Both the position numbers and the translations under genes were made by a program. Shown piece by piece: positions 46,990 through 56,833 of a stretch of 64,000 nt of DNA (positions are counted from its first letter, which is position 1; every line of letters begins with the position of its first letter). This stretch comes from Cytobacillus eiseniae. Lineage in GTDB: Bacteria; Bacillota; Bacilli; Bacillales; Cytobacillaceae. The notes under the pieces are model-generated. The model made no database searches, was not told where the DNA came from, and saw only the letters and a list, made by a program, of their open reading frames with translations. Location: assembly GCF_017874625.1 (NCBI RefSeq), contig NZ_JAGIKZ010000008.1, positions 97,354-161,353 on the forward strand. Direction: 5' to 3'.

Positions 46990-47204
46990 TCCGTCCAGCT
47001 CCACAAGGAATACTTCGGCAGCATATGCATCGCACGAGTATAAGTGATCTTCTTATAGGAGGAGCGCCTATCGCCTATCAAACTTCAGTACTGCTCCGCA
47101 ACGATTGCGTCAACATCGGTTCGCTCACTCTCACCGTGTTTCCTTTATCGAAAGAACCAGTCCTTCCAGTTTGTACGGCGAGACCTTAGGCGCTTCCGCT
47201 TTTG
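46990..47204 (-). repeat. Interspersed repeat family 2, copy a
   Basis: About 215 bases matching 62438-62638 in the reverse orientation and the right half of 56951-57165. Shared blocks, on the minus strand, include GCAATCGTTGCGGAGCAGTA, GATAGGCGCTCCTCCTATAAG and CACTTATACTCGTGCGATGC. The outer end AAAAGCGGAAGCGCC resembles the family 1 left end. It fills the gap upstream of ypiF. Confidence 0.7.
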
Positions 47205-47209
47205 TTCTT

Positions 47210-47749
47210 CTATTTCAGTCTTTTTAATTGCTCTGTTAACTTTAAAAAGCTATTTCTGTCTTGATTGTCTAATGCTTCGTCGATTTTTTTCAATAAATAA
47301 TTTCGTTGAAATTTCTCCAAGCTATTACTGAGGAATCTTTCTGCAATCATTCGATCCTTTTCAGTAATTTGCAGCTTTTTTGGCATAAATGGATTTTCTT
47401 CTAGGACAGCTGCAAATTGATGAGCCTTGTTTGATGCATGAAAATTTAATTGAATATAAATTTCCTCTTCCCGATTTAGTCTAATATCATGAAATGATTT
47501 TTCCGCATCCGTTGTCATCACGTTCTCCTTATAAAAACGGAAGGGCACTTCTTCCACACAATGTGTAGACATAACTAAACCTTTTGGACAATATTGCGCC
47601 TGTTCAACAAAATGCACTTTTGCCATTAATTGATCATGGCTCATTAAATAATTTAAAATCCACACACATTCTCGTCTTTTTAATTGATAATGATTTAAAA
47701 ACCAGCGAATAAAATCTTTTTTCTCGTTGACAGATACAGGGGCTGACAT
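47210..47749 (-). CDS. ypiB: YpiB, UPF0302 protein with IDEAL domain
   Basis: 179 residues from ATG 47749, after GAGGAGG; the longer open frame runs back into repeat DNA. N-terminal YpiB domain ([26 protein letters not shown]) and a C-terminal IDEAL domain containing the literal motif [10 protein letters not shown] near residue 155. Function unknown; IDEAL domains occur in several Bacillus proteins including ComK-regulating ones. It is downstream of ypiA, as in B. subtilis. Confidence 0.88.
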   Translation of the reverse strand: MSAPVSVNEKKDFIRWFLNHYQLKRRECVWILNYLMSHDQLMAKVHFVEQAQYCPKGLVMSTHCVEEVPFRFYKENVMTTDAEKSFHDIRLNREEEIYIQLNFHASNKAHQFAAVLEENPFMPKKLQITEKDRMIAERFLSNSLEKFQRNYLLKKIDEALDNQDRNSFLKLTEQLKRLK

Positions 47750-47777
47750 AATTGGATTCCCTCCTCTGCAAAAATGA

Positions 47778-47897
47778 AATGCGGAAGCGGCTCGCCCACC
47801 CCCGACAAGCACAAGACGAGCCTCTCGGAAAGGTGTTCTTTACCTTTCTGGGAGGATTGGCTTGTGACCTCGAGGGGGTAGCCGCTGGAGCTAGACA
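47778..47897 (+). repeat. Interspersed repeat family 1, copy near ypiB
   Basis: The most clearly paired copy: AGCGGCT with AGCCGCT, ACCCCCGA with CGAGGGGGT, ACAAG with CTTGT and the inner AAAGGT-loop-ACCTTT. It ends GGAGCTAGACAG. It lies between ypiA and ypiB. Confidence 0.8.
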
Positions 47898-47945
47898 GTT
47901 ATCTATTTTGATAACCTCTAACTTTCCTGTAAGACACATAATTGA

Positions 47946-49202
47946 TTATTCCGAGAGTCTTTGAACTATATCTTGATACTCTGGGTTGTTAGGTTCTAAT
48001 TTGATTAGTATATTAAAAATTTCGGCAGCCTCTTCCCTTTTTCCTTCTTCGATTAAAAAATAACCATAATCTGAAAGAAAATCTGGCTGTTCTTTAAAAT
48101 AAGTATATGCGTCATTGTATTTGTTTAATGCCTGTGAAAATTCTTCAAGTTCTTGATAGGCAATTGCTGCATCCCATAGCAGTCTCGGTTCTTCTTCTTC
48201 AAAGTCATTCATCATTTCAGTAATTTCCAAAACATCATCATATTTTTCCTGTTTCAGAAAAAGCTTCGTTAACATGACAGCTGCTTCAGTAAATTCAGGG
48301 TCCAAAGCCAATGATTCTCTAAATAATTGCTCTGCTTCTTCTTCTTTGCCAATCTTTAATGCAAGTTTTCCTCCATAGATATAAAGGTCTTTATTGTATT
48401 CATCTTGCATAATACCCAATTTTATCGCTTGAAATCCATTTTCTAGCTCTTCTTCACGCTCATATGCCTTTGCAAGATGTAAATATAATGAATGGAACTC
48501 TGGATCCAGCTCCTTTAACTCATTAAATTTCTCGATCGCTGTCCGATTGTATCCAGCTTGCAATGCTGTAAAGGCAAAACTAAATAAAGTATTAATTTCT
48601 ACTTTCTCATCCATTGCTTTTTCGTAATAGGGCAGTGCTTCTTCAAATGCTCCGCCAACACTAAGGACTTCTGCCATTCGTTGATTTACATTCACACCAG
48701 CAATTAAATCTTCATTTTGCAAAACCTTTTCATAGGCCTTTGTAGCCTCCAAGAATTTACCTTGCTCAGCATAAAGCTCTCCAAGTGCAAAATCAATAAT
48801 CACTTCATCTGGTAAAATTACTTTAGCCCTCAAAAGCTTTTGTTCACTCACCTCATAAAGACCTTCCATTTGATATAAATCAGCTAGTAATAAAAGTGAT
48901 TGCGGAAAACTTGGGTCATCCTCCTGCAATCGTTCTAAAACAAGAACGGCTTCATCCTCTTGTCCAAGATCAATATGGCATTCTGCTAAAAGGACAAGTA
49001 GCTCCCCTTCTTCAGGATAGGATTCAAGTAGTCTTTCAAATAATTGTTTAGCTTCTTCAATAAAACCATATTGAAATAGCTCTTCTCCAAGAACAAATCT
49101 TTCCTCATGTGATCCATTTAATAATATTTCTTTTTGTATTTTCATTGCTTCTTCATGCTGTGCGTTTTCTAGCAATGTAATCATTTTATTCACTTTATCC
49201 AT
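47946..49202 (-). CDS. ypiA: YpiA, tetratricopeptide repeat protein
   Basis: 418 residues made of about ten TPR units, with recurring A-x-x-G-x-Y and LLESYPEEGELLVLLAECH-type helices; strongly acidic. No signal or membrane segment, so it is probably a cytosolic scaffold. Partner unknown. It is at the end of the aromatic amino acid supraoperon as in B. subtilis. Confidence 0.88.
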   Translation of the reverse strand: MDKVNKMITLLENAQHEEAMKIQKEILLNGSHEERFVLGEELFQYGFIEEAKQLFERLLESYPEEGELLVLLAECHIDLGQEDEAVLVLERLQEDDPSFPQSLLLLADLYQMEGLYEVSEQKLLRAKVILPDEVIIDFALGELYAEQGKFLEATKAYEKVLQNEDLIAGVNVNQRMAEVLSVGGAFEEALPYYEKAMDEKVEINTLFSFAFTALQAGYNRTAIEKFNELKELDPEFHSLYLHLAKAYEREEELENGFQAIKLGIMQDEYNKDLYIYGGKLALKIGKEEEAEQLFRESLALDPEFTEAAVMLTKLFLKQEKYDDVLEITEMMNDFEEEEPRLLWDAAIAYQELEEFSQALNKYNDAYTYFKEQPDFLSDYGYFLIEEGKREEAAEIFNILIKLEPNNPEYQDIVQRLSE

Positions 49203-49264
49203 AATTATTTCCTTTCAGCATTAGACAGAATTTTTCATACATCTATGGCATTTTTTCAGTTATT

Positions 49265-50164
49265 TTAAGTTGAGAAAAAGGAAGGAGTAGAAATTGGAAT
49301 ATGCTCCCCAAACCCTGGACGAAATTCTATTTGATTTTGTGCACGAATCACATTCCCTTTATGAATCGTTGTAACGAGCATATGTCTATGATAATGAAAG
49401 AGTTCAACTTCTTCAATCTTTCTGATTTCCCTGCTTTTTAAATAAAGATTATAGGATAATTCACAGCCTTGATGAATGTTTGATACTTTTGGGTAAATGC
49501 CTATTTTTGTTAGAGCTGAATACGAAATTGGTTCTTGTTCTACTATTTCCTGCTCGATAAAAGGCATCTTCTCTTCCTGCATTTTTCTTTTCCATTGTAC
49601 TTCAGCATGCTTCCTCTCTCGTTCATTCTGATTGATAAAAATGGGAATGAGTGGGCTGTTATACGGAAAAATCGCTTCACGCAGCCACCCCCATGGCAAA
49701 TGGTCAAGCTCGTCCACTCCAGAAACTTCAACGAATATAGCTGGTATCCTCTCCCGCTTACATGTTCTTAAAAATGCAGGAGTTAATCGTTTAATTGCAA
49801 CTCTTACACCAATTATAAAATCAATCGGACTGTTTAACAGCCTTGTCTTAAGCTGTTTCACTTCTTTTAATAAGTTGTTCTCTTGTTTAACCGTTGCTAA
49901 TGTAAGAAAAGTTGTACAGCCTTTAAGGATAAATTCATCAATGAAAAACTTTTTCTGTTCCTGGAAAGACATATTAAATGGAAACTCATTAAATAACAGA
50001 GTCGACGTGGGGGCCATAATATACGGAGCTGCATTCATTCGAATATAACGATATCGTTTATAAGCTGGCTTTATTGATAGAATCCTTCCATTTTCAATTA
50101 GAAGTGAATTTTTCGTAATTCTCTGGTCCTTTAAAATCGTTGCGTTTTCAATAATATATGTCAT
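49265..50164 (-). CDS. Amidohydrolase-like protein without metal ligands
   Basis: 299 residues. The N-terminus IIENATILKDQRITKNSLLIENGRI reads like the small beta domain of cyclic amidohydrolases such as NagA. The place where the H-x-H zinc motif should follow (PGFID-x-H-x-H) is instead APYIMAPTSTLLFNE, and no later zinc histidines are obvious. It is therefore a degenerate or pseudo-enzyme member, or a distant relative with another use. AAGGGGGG precedes the start. It lies between ypiA and aroA with a family 3 repeat upstream. It does not occur at this place in B. subtilis, to my knowledge. Confidence 0.55.
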   Translation of the reverse strand: MTYIIENATILKDQRITKNSLLIENGRILSIKPAYKRYRYIRMNAAPYIMAPTSTLLFNEFPFNMSFQEQKKFFIDEFILKGCTTFLTLATVKQENNLLKEVKQLKTRLLNSPIDFIIGVRVAIKRLTPAFLRTCKRERIPAIFVEVSGVDELDHLPWGWLREAIFPYNSPLIPIFINQNERERKHAEVQWKRKMQEEKMPFIEQEIVEQEPISYSALTKIGIYPKVSNIHQGCELSYNLYLKSREIRKIEEVELFHYHRHMLVTTIHKGNVIRAQNQIEFRPGFGEHIPISTPSFFST

Positions 50165-50241
50165 AAAACCCCCCTTTTCAAATGGTCTTATGACAAGCTA
50201 TGTATAATTTTTTTTAAATATGACAATTTATTATTAAGCAA

Positions 50242-50474
50242 AAGGTGACTTCCACTACAGGTTGCTTACCGAACCCGCTGGGTAGCCTACTTGAGCATAC
50301 CGGATCAAACGCTCCTGCATAAGTCCTAGCTGTCCTAAAACATCTAAGTAGACATTGAATATGCTTGTTAGGATTCACACCGCACAAAGGAGACGCGACA
50401 GTATTTTCGAGGATCTCGCACCTTCCTCCAATAAACCAACCTAGTTGGTAAACTATTCATTCGAACAGTTGATT
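50242..50474 (+). repeat. Interspersed repeat family 3, copy b
   Basis: About 230 bases in the gap between the amidohydrolase-like gene and aroA, aligned with 8164-8384. Shared blocks are TTCACACCGCAC, TTTTCGAGGATCTCGCACC, GACATTGAAT and AACCAACCTAGTT. No coding potential. Confidence 0.7.
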
Positions 50475-50526
50475 TAATAACAACAATCTTTTTAGAAAAG
50501 GGCGATTATTAAAGAACAAAGCAATA

Positions 50527-50546
50527 AGAGCTGCCAGGGCAGCCCT
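50527..50546 (-). terminator. Terminator of the aro operon
   Basis: GAGCTGCC and GGCAGCCC arms; on the minus strand followed by an AT-rich tail with only a short T-run. Just beyond the aroA stop. Confidence 0.55.
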
Positions 50547-50549
50547 TTA

Positions 50550-51827
50550 TTAAATGAGTGATTGCAGATGGTCAAAGAAAGTAGGATAGGATACATCAAT
50601 GGCTTCTTTCTTTTCAAGAGTCACATTCCTTGTACAAAGCATTGCAGCAATCGCAAGCATCATCCCAATTCGATGATCACCATGGCTCGAAACGTCGCCG
50701 CCAGTTAGCTTCGTATTTCCTTGAATAATCATCCCATCAGCGGTCGCTTCAATTACAGCGCCAAGCTTTGTTAACTCTTTGACTACCGTATCAATCCGGT
50801 TTGTTTCCTTCACTTTTAGTTCTTCTGCATCCTTAATAATCGTCACACCATCTGCTTGGGTTGCTAATAGAGCGATAATAGGAATCTCATCTATCAGTCT
50901 TGGGATGATATCTCCGGCGATTGTTACGCCCTTCAATGTCGATGTTTTTATCAAAAGATCTCCACGAGGTTCACTCGCATCCTTCTCTTCATTCATGATC
51001 GTTAAATTAGCACCCATCGCCTTCATTACTTCAATAATACCCGTTCGTGTTGGATTTAAGCCCACATTCGTTAATTTAATTTCACTATTTGGCATTATGG
51101 CTCCAGCAACTAAAAAGAAGGCTGCAGAAGAAATATCACCAGGCACTTGAACAGTTGTTCCTGTCAATGCTTGCCCGCCATTTAATCGAACAGTTTGGTC
51201 ATTAATTTCAATATCCCCGCCGAATTGCTTGATCATTCGCTCTGTATGATCTCTTGTTTTTACTGGCTCAATAATAGCTGTCGTTCCATTCGCCTGTAAG
51301 CCTGCAAATAGCAGGGAGGATTTCACTTGGGCACTCGCAACCTGAAGCGTATATTCAATGCCTGACAAGTTTCCACCCTTAATTGATAATGGGGTATACT
51401 CGCCATTTTGACGCCCCTGAATAGCAGCTCCGAATGTACGCAATGGTTTCGTTACTCTTGTCATTGGTCTTTTCCCGATCGATTGATCCCCTATTAGAAT
51501 GGAATGAAATGGAAGTCCTGATAATATTCCAATTAATAATCGGATCGTCGTTCCAGAATTCCCAACATCCAATACTTCGGCAGGCTCTTTTAAGCCTGAG
51601 AATCCCTTGCCAGCAATAATCACTTTCTCATCCTGCTGTTTAATATGTACTCCTAATTTTCTAAAGCACTGAATTGTACTTAAGCAATCGTCTCCAAGTA
51701 AAAAATTGGTGACAATTGTTTCCCCATTTGCGATTGCACCGAACATAATTGCGCGATGTGAGATCGATTTATCCCCTGGAATAGCTATTTCACCATTTAA
51801 TCCTTTTATATTTGTAAGTAATTCCAT
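50550..51827 (-). CDS. aroA: AroA, 3-phosphoshikimate 1-carboxyvinyltransferase (EPSP synthase)
   Basis: 425 residues (named aroE in B. subtilis). Sixth step of the shikimate pathway. [23 protein letters not shown] [11 protein letters not shown], and [13 protein letters not shown] motifs; the catalytic KETNRI segment is present. A GGAGGAG site precedes the start. Last enzyme gene of aroC-aroB-aroH-hisC-tyrA-aroA. Confidence 0.96.
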   Translation of the reverse strand: MELLTNIKGLNGEIAIPGDKSISHRAIMFGAIANGETIVTNFLLGDDCLSTIQCFRKLGVHIKQQDEKVIIAGKGFSGLKEPAEVLDVGNSGTTIRLLIGILSGLPFHSILIGDQSIGKRPMTRVTKPLRTFGAAIQGRQNGEYTPLSIKGGNLSGIEYTLQVASAQVKSSLLFAGLQANGTTAIIEPVKTRDHTERMIKQFGGDIEINDQTVRLNGGQALTGTTVQVPGDISSAAFFLVAGAIMPNSEIKLTNVGLNPTRTGIIEVMKAMGANLTIMNEEKDASEPRGDLLIKTSTLKGVTIAGDIIPRLIDEIPIIALLATQADGVTIIKDAEELKVKETNRIDTVVKELTKLGAVIEATADGMIIQGNTKLTGGDVSSHGDHRIGMMLAIAAMLCTRNVTLEKKEAIDVSYPTFFDHLQSLI

Positions 51828-51871
51828 ACTCTCATACTCCTCCCCTCTAGAGATACACTTGCACGTTCAAT

Positions 51872-52972
51872 TTAAATAGATGTTTCATAGCTAGTATTCA
51901 AATGAATACATGTATTTGCACGTTCACGATCCTCATCAGTTTGAAAGCTAATGACTAAAACACCGTAGATTTCCTCGCGTGTTTCAAGTATTCGTATATT
52001 TGTAATGCTTATCTCCTCGTGAGCAAGAATCCCCGATATTTCGGAAATCACACCTGGATAATCCGGCACATCAACAAATAAATCGTAGAAAGCCGGAATT
52101 GCTCCTCTTTGCTTTTTTGGCAACTCATCTCTAAACTGCTTTGCCTGTGCAAAATAAGCAAGAATCTCTTCTCCATTTTCTGATTGTAACATATTTTCGA
52201 TTCGTTTCATTTCATGTTGCCAGTCAGTGAATAAATGTAATAGAACCGCTTTATTATGGAGCAAAATATCTCTCCACATCTCAGGGCTGCTAGAAGCGAT
52301 CCTTGTGACATCTCTAAAGCCGCCAGCTGCTAACCTTGGGACAAGCTTTTGTGTTTCACTCTTTCTTTCAGCTTGGTGTACAAGCGATGCGGCGACAATA
52401 TGCGGAAAATGACTGATAACCCCTGTTAAGTAATCATGCTCCTCAGGTGTCATGATTAAAAATTTCGCCTTCGTTCCAGCTAACCAATCTTGCAATTGCA
52501 AAAGCTGCTGCTCATGAATATGCTCTTCGGGAGTAAGTATGTAAAAGGCATTCTCGAATAAAATCGATTTTGCAGCAGTGACCCCACTTTTATGAGAGCC
52601 AGCCATTGGATGACCGCCAATAAATGCGATCCCTCTTTCTTTGAGCAGGTTTGATTGATTAACAATTTGCTCCTTTGTGCTGCCTGCATCCGAAATTATT
52701 ACATGCGGTTGTAGCTTGGTCTTAGCTAATAACTGCAATATCCGTTCGGTCTCTTTAACAGGTGTGGCAATTAATACGAGGTCAGCATGTTCCGCTCCAC
52801 TTTCAATCGTTTCAGCGATATCATCAATTATTGTTAACATTTTGGCAAGCCGCGCTTGTTCTCTATTTACATCAAAGCCAATGATCACCGCATCTTTATG
52901 CTGATTCTTTACACATAGTGCAAGAGAGCCTCCAATTAATCCTAACCCAATGATAAAAACACGGCCTTTCAT
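51872..52972 (-). CDS. tyrA: TyrA, prephenate dehydrogenase
   Basis: 366 residues. N-terminal NAD-binding GLGLIGGSLA (about 9-18), the HPMAGS motif for prephenate binding, and a C-terminal ACT domain (about 295-366, VDVPDYPGVISEISGIL) that probably senses tyrosine. GGGAGGGGAGAG precedes the start. Confidence 0.95.
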   Translation of the reverse strand: MKGRVFIIGLGLIGGSLALCVKNQHKDAVIIGFDVNREQARLAKMLTIIDDIAETIESGAEHADLVLIATPVKETERILQLLAKTKLQPHVIISDAGSTKEQIVNQSNLLKERGIAFIGGHPMAGSHKSGVTAAKSILFENAFYILTPEEHIHEQQLLQLQDWLAGTKAKFLIMTPEEHDYLTGVISHFPHIVAASLVHQAERKSETQKLVPRLAAGGFRDVTRIASSSPEMWRDILLHNKAVLLHLFTDWQHEMKRIENMLQSENGEEILAYFAQAKQFRDELPKKQRGAIPAFYDLFVDVPDYPGVISEISGILAHEEISITNIRILETREEIYGVLVISFQTDEDRERANTCIHLNTSYETSI

Positions 52973-53002
52973 CTGCCTCTCCCCTCCCTTTTAAAGAAAT
53001 TC

Positions 53003-53029
53003 AGAGGCTAAATAGCCTCTGAATTTCTC
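53003..53029 (-). terminator. Hairpin between hisC and tyrA
   Basis: AATTCAGAGGCTA and TAGCCTCTGAATT arms form a perfect hairpin in the 66-base gap. The T-run after it is short (TTTC), so it may be a processing or attenuation point rather than a full stop. Confidence 0.5.
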
Positions 53030-53038
53030 ATCCTTCTT

Positions 53039-54154
53039 TTATTGTTTAACTCCTTCTGAAACTTTCCTAATGGATGTTATATATTCACCCATTTCTTTTA
53101 TTACCCCTTCATTTTGTGCTTGTGATCCAACTGTTACACGTACGGAAGTAGGGAATCCAAGGGCTCTCCCTGAACGAACAATATACCCTCTTTCAAGCAG
53201 GTATTGAAATACCTCATTTCCATCTGTTCTAAAGTTGATCAAAATAAAATTCGCTTGTGACGGATAGTAGTCTAAACGATTTTCATTACAAAATCGATAA
53301 AATTGATCAAGCCCATTTCTATTTTTCTCCCTACACTCCGATATAAAGGACTGATCACTTAATGCAGCTATGCCAACAGATTGGGCAATAAGATTGACGT
53401 TAAAAGGAGCTCTGACTGGCTCCAACGTACGGATTATTTCTGCACTGCTAATTCCATAACCAAGTCTTAAGCTTGCTAAGCCATAGATTTTAGAAAATGT
53501 ACGAAGAATAATAATATTAGAAAATGTACTTAATAAATGAGTAGACTTACTATAATCGTCAGCCACTACATATTCATAATACGCCTCGTCAAGAACAACA
53601 AGTGTATCCGTTGGGACCCTTTCCAAAAATGACCTTAACTCGTTTTCAGCAATATAATGGCCTGTCGGGTTATTCGGATTACATATCCAAACAATTGAAG
53701 TATTGTGATCAATGGCTTCTAGCATCCGATCCAGGTCATGCTCGCCATTTCGCAAAGGAATCTCTCTTATTTCTGCATCTTCGATCACTGCATTATGTCG
53801 ATATTGAGGAAAAGTTGATTCAGCCATTACCGTATTTCGCCCAGAAGATAATAATGCTCTTGAGATCATTTGGATCAATTCATCTGACCCATTTCCAAAT
53901 ACAAGCTGTTCTTCAGTTACGGCTAAGTGTTTGGCTAAAGCTGTACGTATGTCTGTTGCATACCCATCAGGATATAACGGAAATTCAGAATTTGATAGAC
54001 TCATTGCTTGTCGTGCATTTTTCGAACAGCCAAATGGATTTTCATTGGAAGCAAGCTTAACGACCGAGTCAAGACCATAAAGGCTTTTCACTTCATCGAT
54101 GGATTTCCCTGGCTGATAAGAATTTAAATGAAGCAGCTGCTCTTTCCATTTCAT
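53039..54154 (-). CDS. hisC: HisC, histidinol-phosphate aminotransferase
   Basis: 371 residues. PLP aminotransferase with SNENPFG, NPNNPTG, the lysine region RTFSKIYGLASLRLGYG and the C-terminal arginine R-V-T-V-G. In Bacillus the same enzyme also acts in phenylalanine and tyrosine synthesis, which explains its place among aro genes. The trp genes that usually precede it are missing. Confidence 0.95.
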   Translation of the reverse strand: MKWKEQLLHLNSYQPGKSIDEVKSLYGLDSVVKLASNENPFGCSKNARQAMSLSNSEFPLYPDGYATDIRTALAKHLAVTEEQLVFGNGSDELIQMISRALLSSGRNTVMAESTFPQYRHNAVIEDAEIREIPLRNGEHDLDRMLEAIDHNTSIVWICNPNNPTGHYIAENELRSFLERVPTDTLVVLDEAYYEYVVADDYSKSTHLLSTFSNIIILRTFSKIYGLASLRLGYGISSAEIIRTLEPVRAPFNVNLIAQSVGIAALSDQSFISECREKNRNGLDQFYRFCNENRLDYYPSQANFILINFRTDGNEVFQYLLERGYIVRSGRALGFPTSVRVTVGSQAQNEGVIKEMGEYITSIRKVSEGVKQ

Positions 54155-54178
54155 GATAATTCACCTATCTTAGTCAAT

Positions 54179-54556
54179 TTATTGGGTGCTGTCCCCAGCC
54201 TGAAGATCTGGGCGTAAACGAATTGCTTCTTCTAAATAAATATGTGTTATCTCATGCTGAGCAATGGCTGTATTCACATGCATCATGACCCGTATGCATT
54301 TATCTAATGAGGATTTTACAGGTATTTCTCTCATGCACATAACAGGAACAAACGTCCAGCCAGAAATTAATCTCATTGCTTTTGCTGGAAAAGCAGCTGT
54401 AATGTCTTCCGTTACAGAAATAAAAACAGAAGCAACCATATCTGCTTCAATTTTATTTTCTTTTATCATTTTTCGAAGTAAACTTTCTGTCGCTTCAATA
54501 ATTTCTTTTTCTTCATCCTTTTGAACAGTGGTCGCTCCTCTCACCCCTCGTATCAT
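54179..54556 (-). CDS. aroH: AroH, monofunctional chorismate mutase
   Basis: 125 residues, the AroH trimer type. MIRGVRGATTV with the active-site arginine, then a region GWTFVPVMCMREIPV and MMHVNTA with further active-site residues. The C-terminal tail is slightly variable. GGGGAGATT precedes the start. In B. subtilis trpE follows; here hisC follows after only 24 bases. Confidence 0.95.
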   Translation of the reverse strand: MIRGVRGATTVQKDEEKEIIEATESLLRKMIKENKIEADMVASVFISVTEDITAAFPAKAMRLISGWTFVPVMCMREIPVKSSLDKCIRVMMHVNTAIAQHEITHIYLEEAIRLRPDLQAGDSTQ

Positions 54557-54570
54557 ACAATCTCCCCTTT

Positions 54571-55641
54571 TTAAAATATTGATAGCTCCTTTAATAACTC
54601 CTCATCCGTCATTTCATATAACACAGGCTGCCCTATTTCTTTTAATAAAACAAAATTCACCATTTGCCCTACCGATTTCTTATCTTGCTTCATTCGTTCA
54701 ACTAGTTTCCTTTTATCCAATTCTGCTGGCAAGTTCGTTTCATAACCAATTTGAACTAGCCATTCTTTTAATTGTTCACTATTAAAAGACAAACCAGCCT
54801 TTTTTCGACTTAGCGACAGTGCAAAGAGCATCCCTATTACAATTGCTTCTCCGTGAGTCCATTTTCCGTAACCCATCTCAGCTTCTATCGCATGGCCAAG
54901 TGTGTGTCCAAAATTGAGAAAGGCACGAATACTTGTTTCTTTTTCATCCTTAGAAACAAATTCCCCTTTTATTTCAATCCCTCTCGTTAGCATGTAGCTT
55001 AGTTCATCTTCTGTTAATTGTTCTAATGAAGAAATATGCGCCAGTAACCAGGAATAAAAGGAAGGATCTTTAATAAGTCCATGCTTAATTACTTCAGCAA
55101 AACCTGATCTTCTCTCATGGGATGGCAGGGTATGAAGAAAGGATAAATCATAAAAAACAGCTTCTGGCTGATTAAAAACACCGACCATATTTTTCCCTAG
55201 CGGATGATTTATCGCTACCTTTCCACCGACAGCACTATCATGGGCGAGAATGGTTGTCGGCACTTGAATGAATGGGATGCCCCTCATAAAAGTAGCTGCA
55301 ACAAATCCACCAAGATCTCCAACCGCACCTCCCCCAAATGAAAGTACTAATGATTTACGATCAAGCTTGTTTTCAAGAGCAAATGTGATACATTCCTGAT
55401 ACACTTCAAATGTTTTGGCTTTTTCACCACTAGGAACAATACATGATTTTTGATTAAATGGGGTTAAAACCCTTTGAAGAGCAGGAAGATATAAATTGGC
55501 AACAGTCTCATCTGTGATGATCATTATATTTGTTAAATTAGGAAAAGCCCTATAAATAAATGCGGGCAAATGCTCGATGATTCCACTTCCAATGTGGACA
55601 GGATACACTTTAGAAGGAGTCTCAATCATCATCGGCTTCAT
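54571..55641 (-). CDS. aroB: AroB, 3-dehydroquinate synthase
   Basis: 356 residues from ATG 55641 (AAGGGAG upstream, one base beyond the aroC stop). NAD-dependent enzyme; GGGAVGDLGGFVAATFMRGI and the zinc ligands in GFAEVIKHGLI, NFGHTLGHAIE and KWTHGEAI are all seen. Second step of the shikimate pathway. Confidence 0.95.
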   Translation of the reverse strand: MKPMMIETPSKVYPVHIGSGIIEHLPAFIYRAFPNLTNIMIITDETVANLYLPALQRVLTPFNQKSCIVPSGEKAKTFEVYQECITFALENKLDRKSLVLSFGGGAVGDLGGFVAATFMRGIPFIQVPTTILAHDSAVGGKVAINHPLGKNMVGVFNQPEAVFYDLSFLHTLPSHERRSGFAEVIKHGLIKDPSFYSWLLAHISSLEQLTEDELSYMLTRGIEIKGEFVSKDEKETSIRAFLNFGHTLGHAIEAEMGYGKWTHGEAIVIGMLFALSLSRKKAGLSFNSEQLKEWLVQIGYETNLPAELDKRKLVERMKQDKKSVGQMVNFVLLKEIGQPVLYEMTDEELLKELSIF

Positions 55642-55642
55642 A

Positions 55643-56815
55643 TTAAAACTCCCTTGCAAATGTACGCTGTTGCTCGACTAGTTCCTTTAATGTCTCAAAT
55701 CGATCGGAATAAAATTGCTCCACAATTGCAGATGCCAATTCCCAAGCAACGACATTCTCGGCAACAACAGCAGCAGCCGGTACGGCACAGCTATCAGAAC
55801 GTTCTATACTAGCTGTAAACGGCTCTTTCGTTTCAATATCAACACTTTGCAATGGCTTATAAAGTGTTGGAATTGGTTTCATAACCCCTCTTACTATAAT
55901 TGGCATCCCTGTCGTCATGCCGCCTTCTAGACCACCTAAACGGTTGGTTCTTCGATAATAGCCTCTTTCTTCGGTCCACAGGATTTCATCATGAACCTCA
56001 CTGCCCGGCTTACTTGCCGCTTCAAAGCCAATACCTATTTCTACACCTTTAAAGGCATTAATACTCATGATCGCACTAGCCAACTTTGCATCCAGCTTTC
56101 GATCATAATGAACATAGCTTCCTACACCAGAAGGCATTCCTTCAGCTATGACCTCAACAACGCCTCCAATGGAATCACCTTGTTGCTTTGCTTCATCAAT
56201 TGCATTCATCATCTTCTTTTCAGCTTCTGGATCCAGGCATCTAACTGGTGAGTTTTCTGTTATTTCTTTTAAGTTTTCAAGAGAATCATAAGCTTTTACA
56301 GACGAAGCTACACCACCAATTTCTGTCACATGGGAGGCAATATTAATGCCAAGCTCCTTTAACAGCTTTTTGGCAACAGCACCTGCTGCGACCCTTACAG
56401 TCGTTTCTCTTGCAGATGATCGTTCAAGAACATTGCGCATATCTCGATGGCCATATTTTATAGCGCCATTTAAGTCTGCATGTCCTGGACGTGGACGCGT
56501 CACTTTTCTTTTTACTTCATCCTCTTCATTTGGAGCAAGCGGTTCCTGCCCCATAATCTTCGTCCAATGCTTCCAATCATTGTTTTCTACAACTAATCCG
56601 ACTGGCGAACCAAGTGTATATCCATGTCGAATGCCACCGACAATCTCTACTGTATCTTTCTCAATTTGCATTCTTCTGCCTCTGCCATATCCTTTTTGGC
56701 GTCTGGCTAGTTCATTATTAATGTCCGTATCGTGCAAAGGCATTCCAGCTGGAAGCCCTTCAATGATCGTAGTCAATTGCGGACCATGGGATTCACCCGA
56801 AGTTAAGTATCTCAA
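55643..56815 (-). CDS. aroC: AroC, chorismate synthase
   Basis: 390 residues (aroF in B. subtilis). Start is TTG 56815, giving [13 protein letters not shown], with AAGGGGG eight bases upstream; an earlier in-frame TTG precedes that site. GESHG, the [13 protein letters not shown] segment and the [17 protein letters not shown] region are the hallmarks. FMN-dependent last common step of aromatic synthesis. First gene of the operon. Confidence 0.95.
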   Translation of the reverse strand: MRYLTSGESHGPQLTTIIEGLPAGMPLHDTDINNELARRQKGYGRGRRMQIEKDTVEIVGGIRHGYTLGSPVGLVVENNDWKHWTKIMGQEPLAPNEEDEVKRKVTRPRPGHADLNGAIKYGHRDMRNVLERSSARETTVRVAAGAVAKKLLKELGINIASHVTEIGGVASSVKAYDSLENLKEITENSPVRCLDPEAEKKMMNAIDEAKQQGDSIGGVVEVIAEGMPSGVGSYVHYDRKLDAKLASAIMSINAFKGVEIGIGFEAASKPGSEVHDEILWTEERGYYRRTNRLGGLEGGMTTGMPIIVRGVMKPIPTLYKPLQSVDIETKEPFTASIERSDSCAVPAAAVVAENVVAWELASAIVEQFYSDRFETLKELVEQQRTFAREF

Positions 56816-56833
56816 AACTCTTTCCCCCTTCAA

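Noticed and set aside
47634..47939. A 101-codon minus-strand frame upstream of ypiB
   Set aside because: It runs through a family 1 repeat, overlaps the ypiB start in another frame and has no ribosome site.
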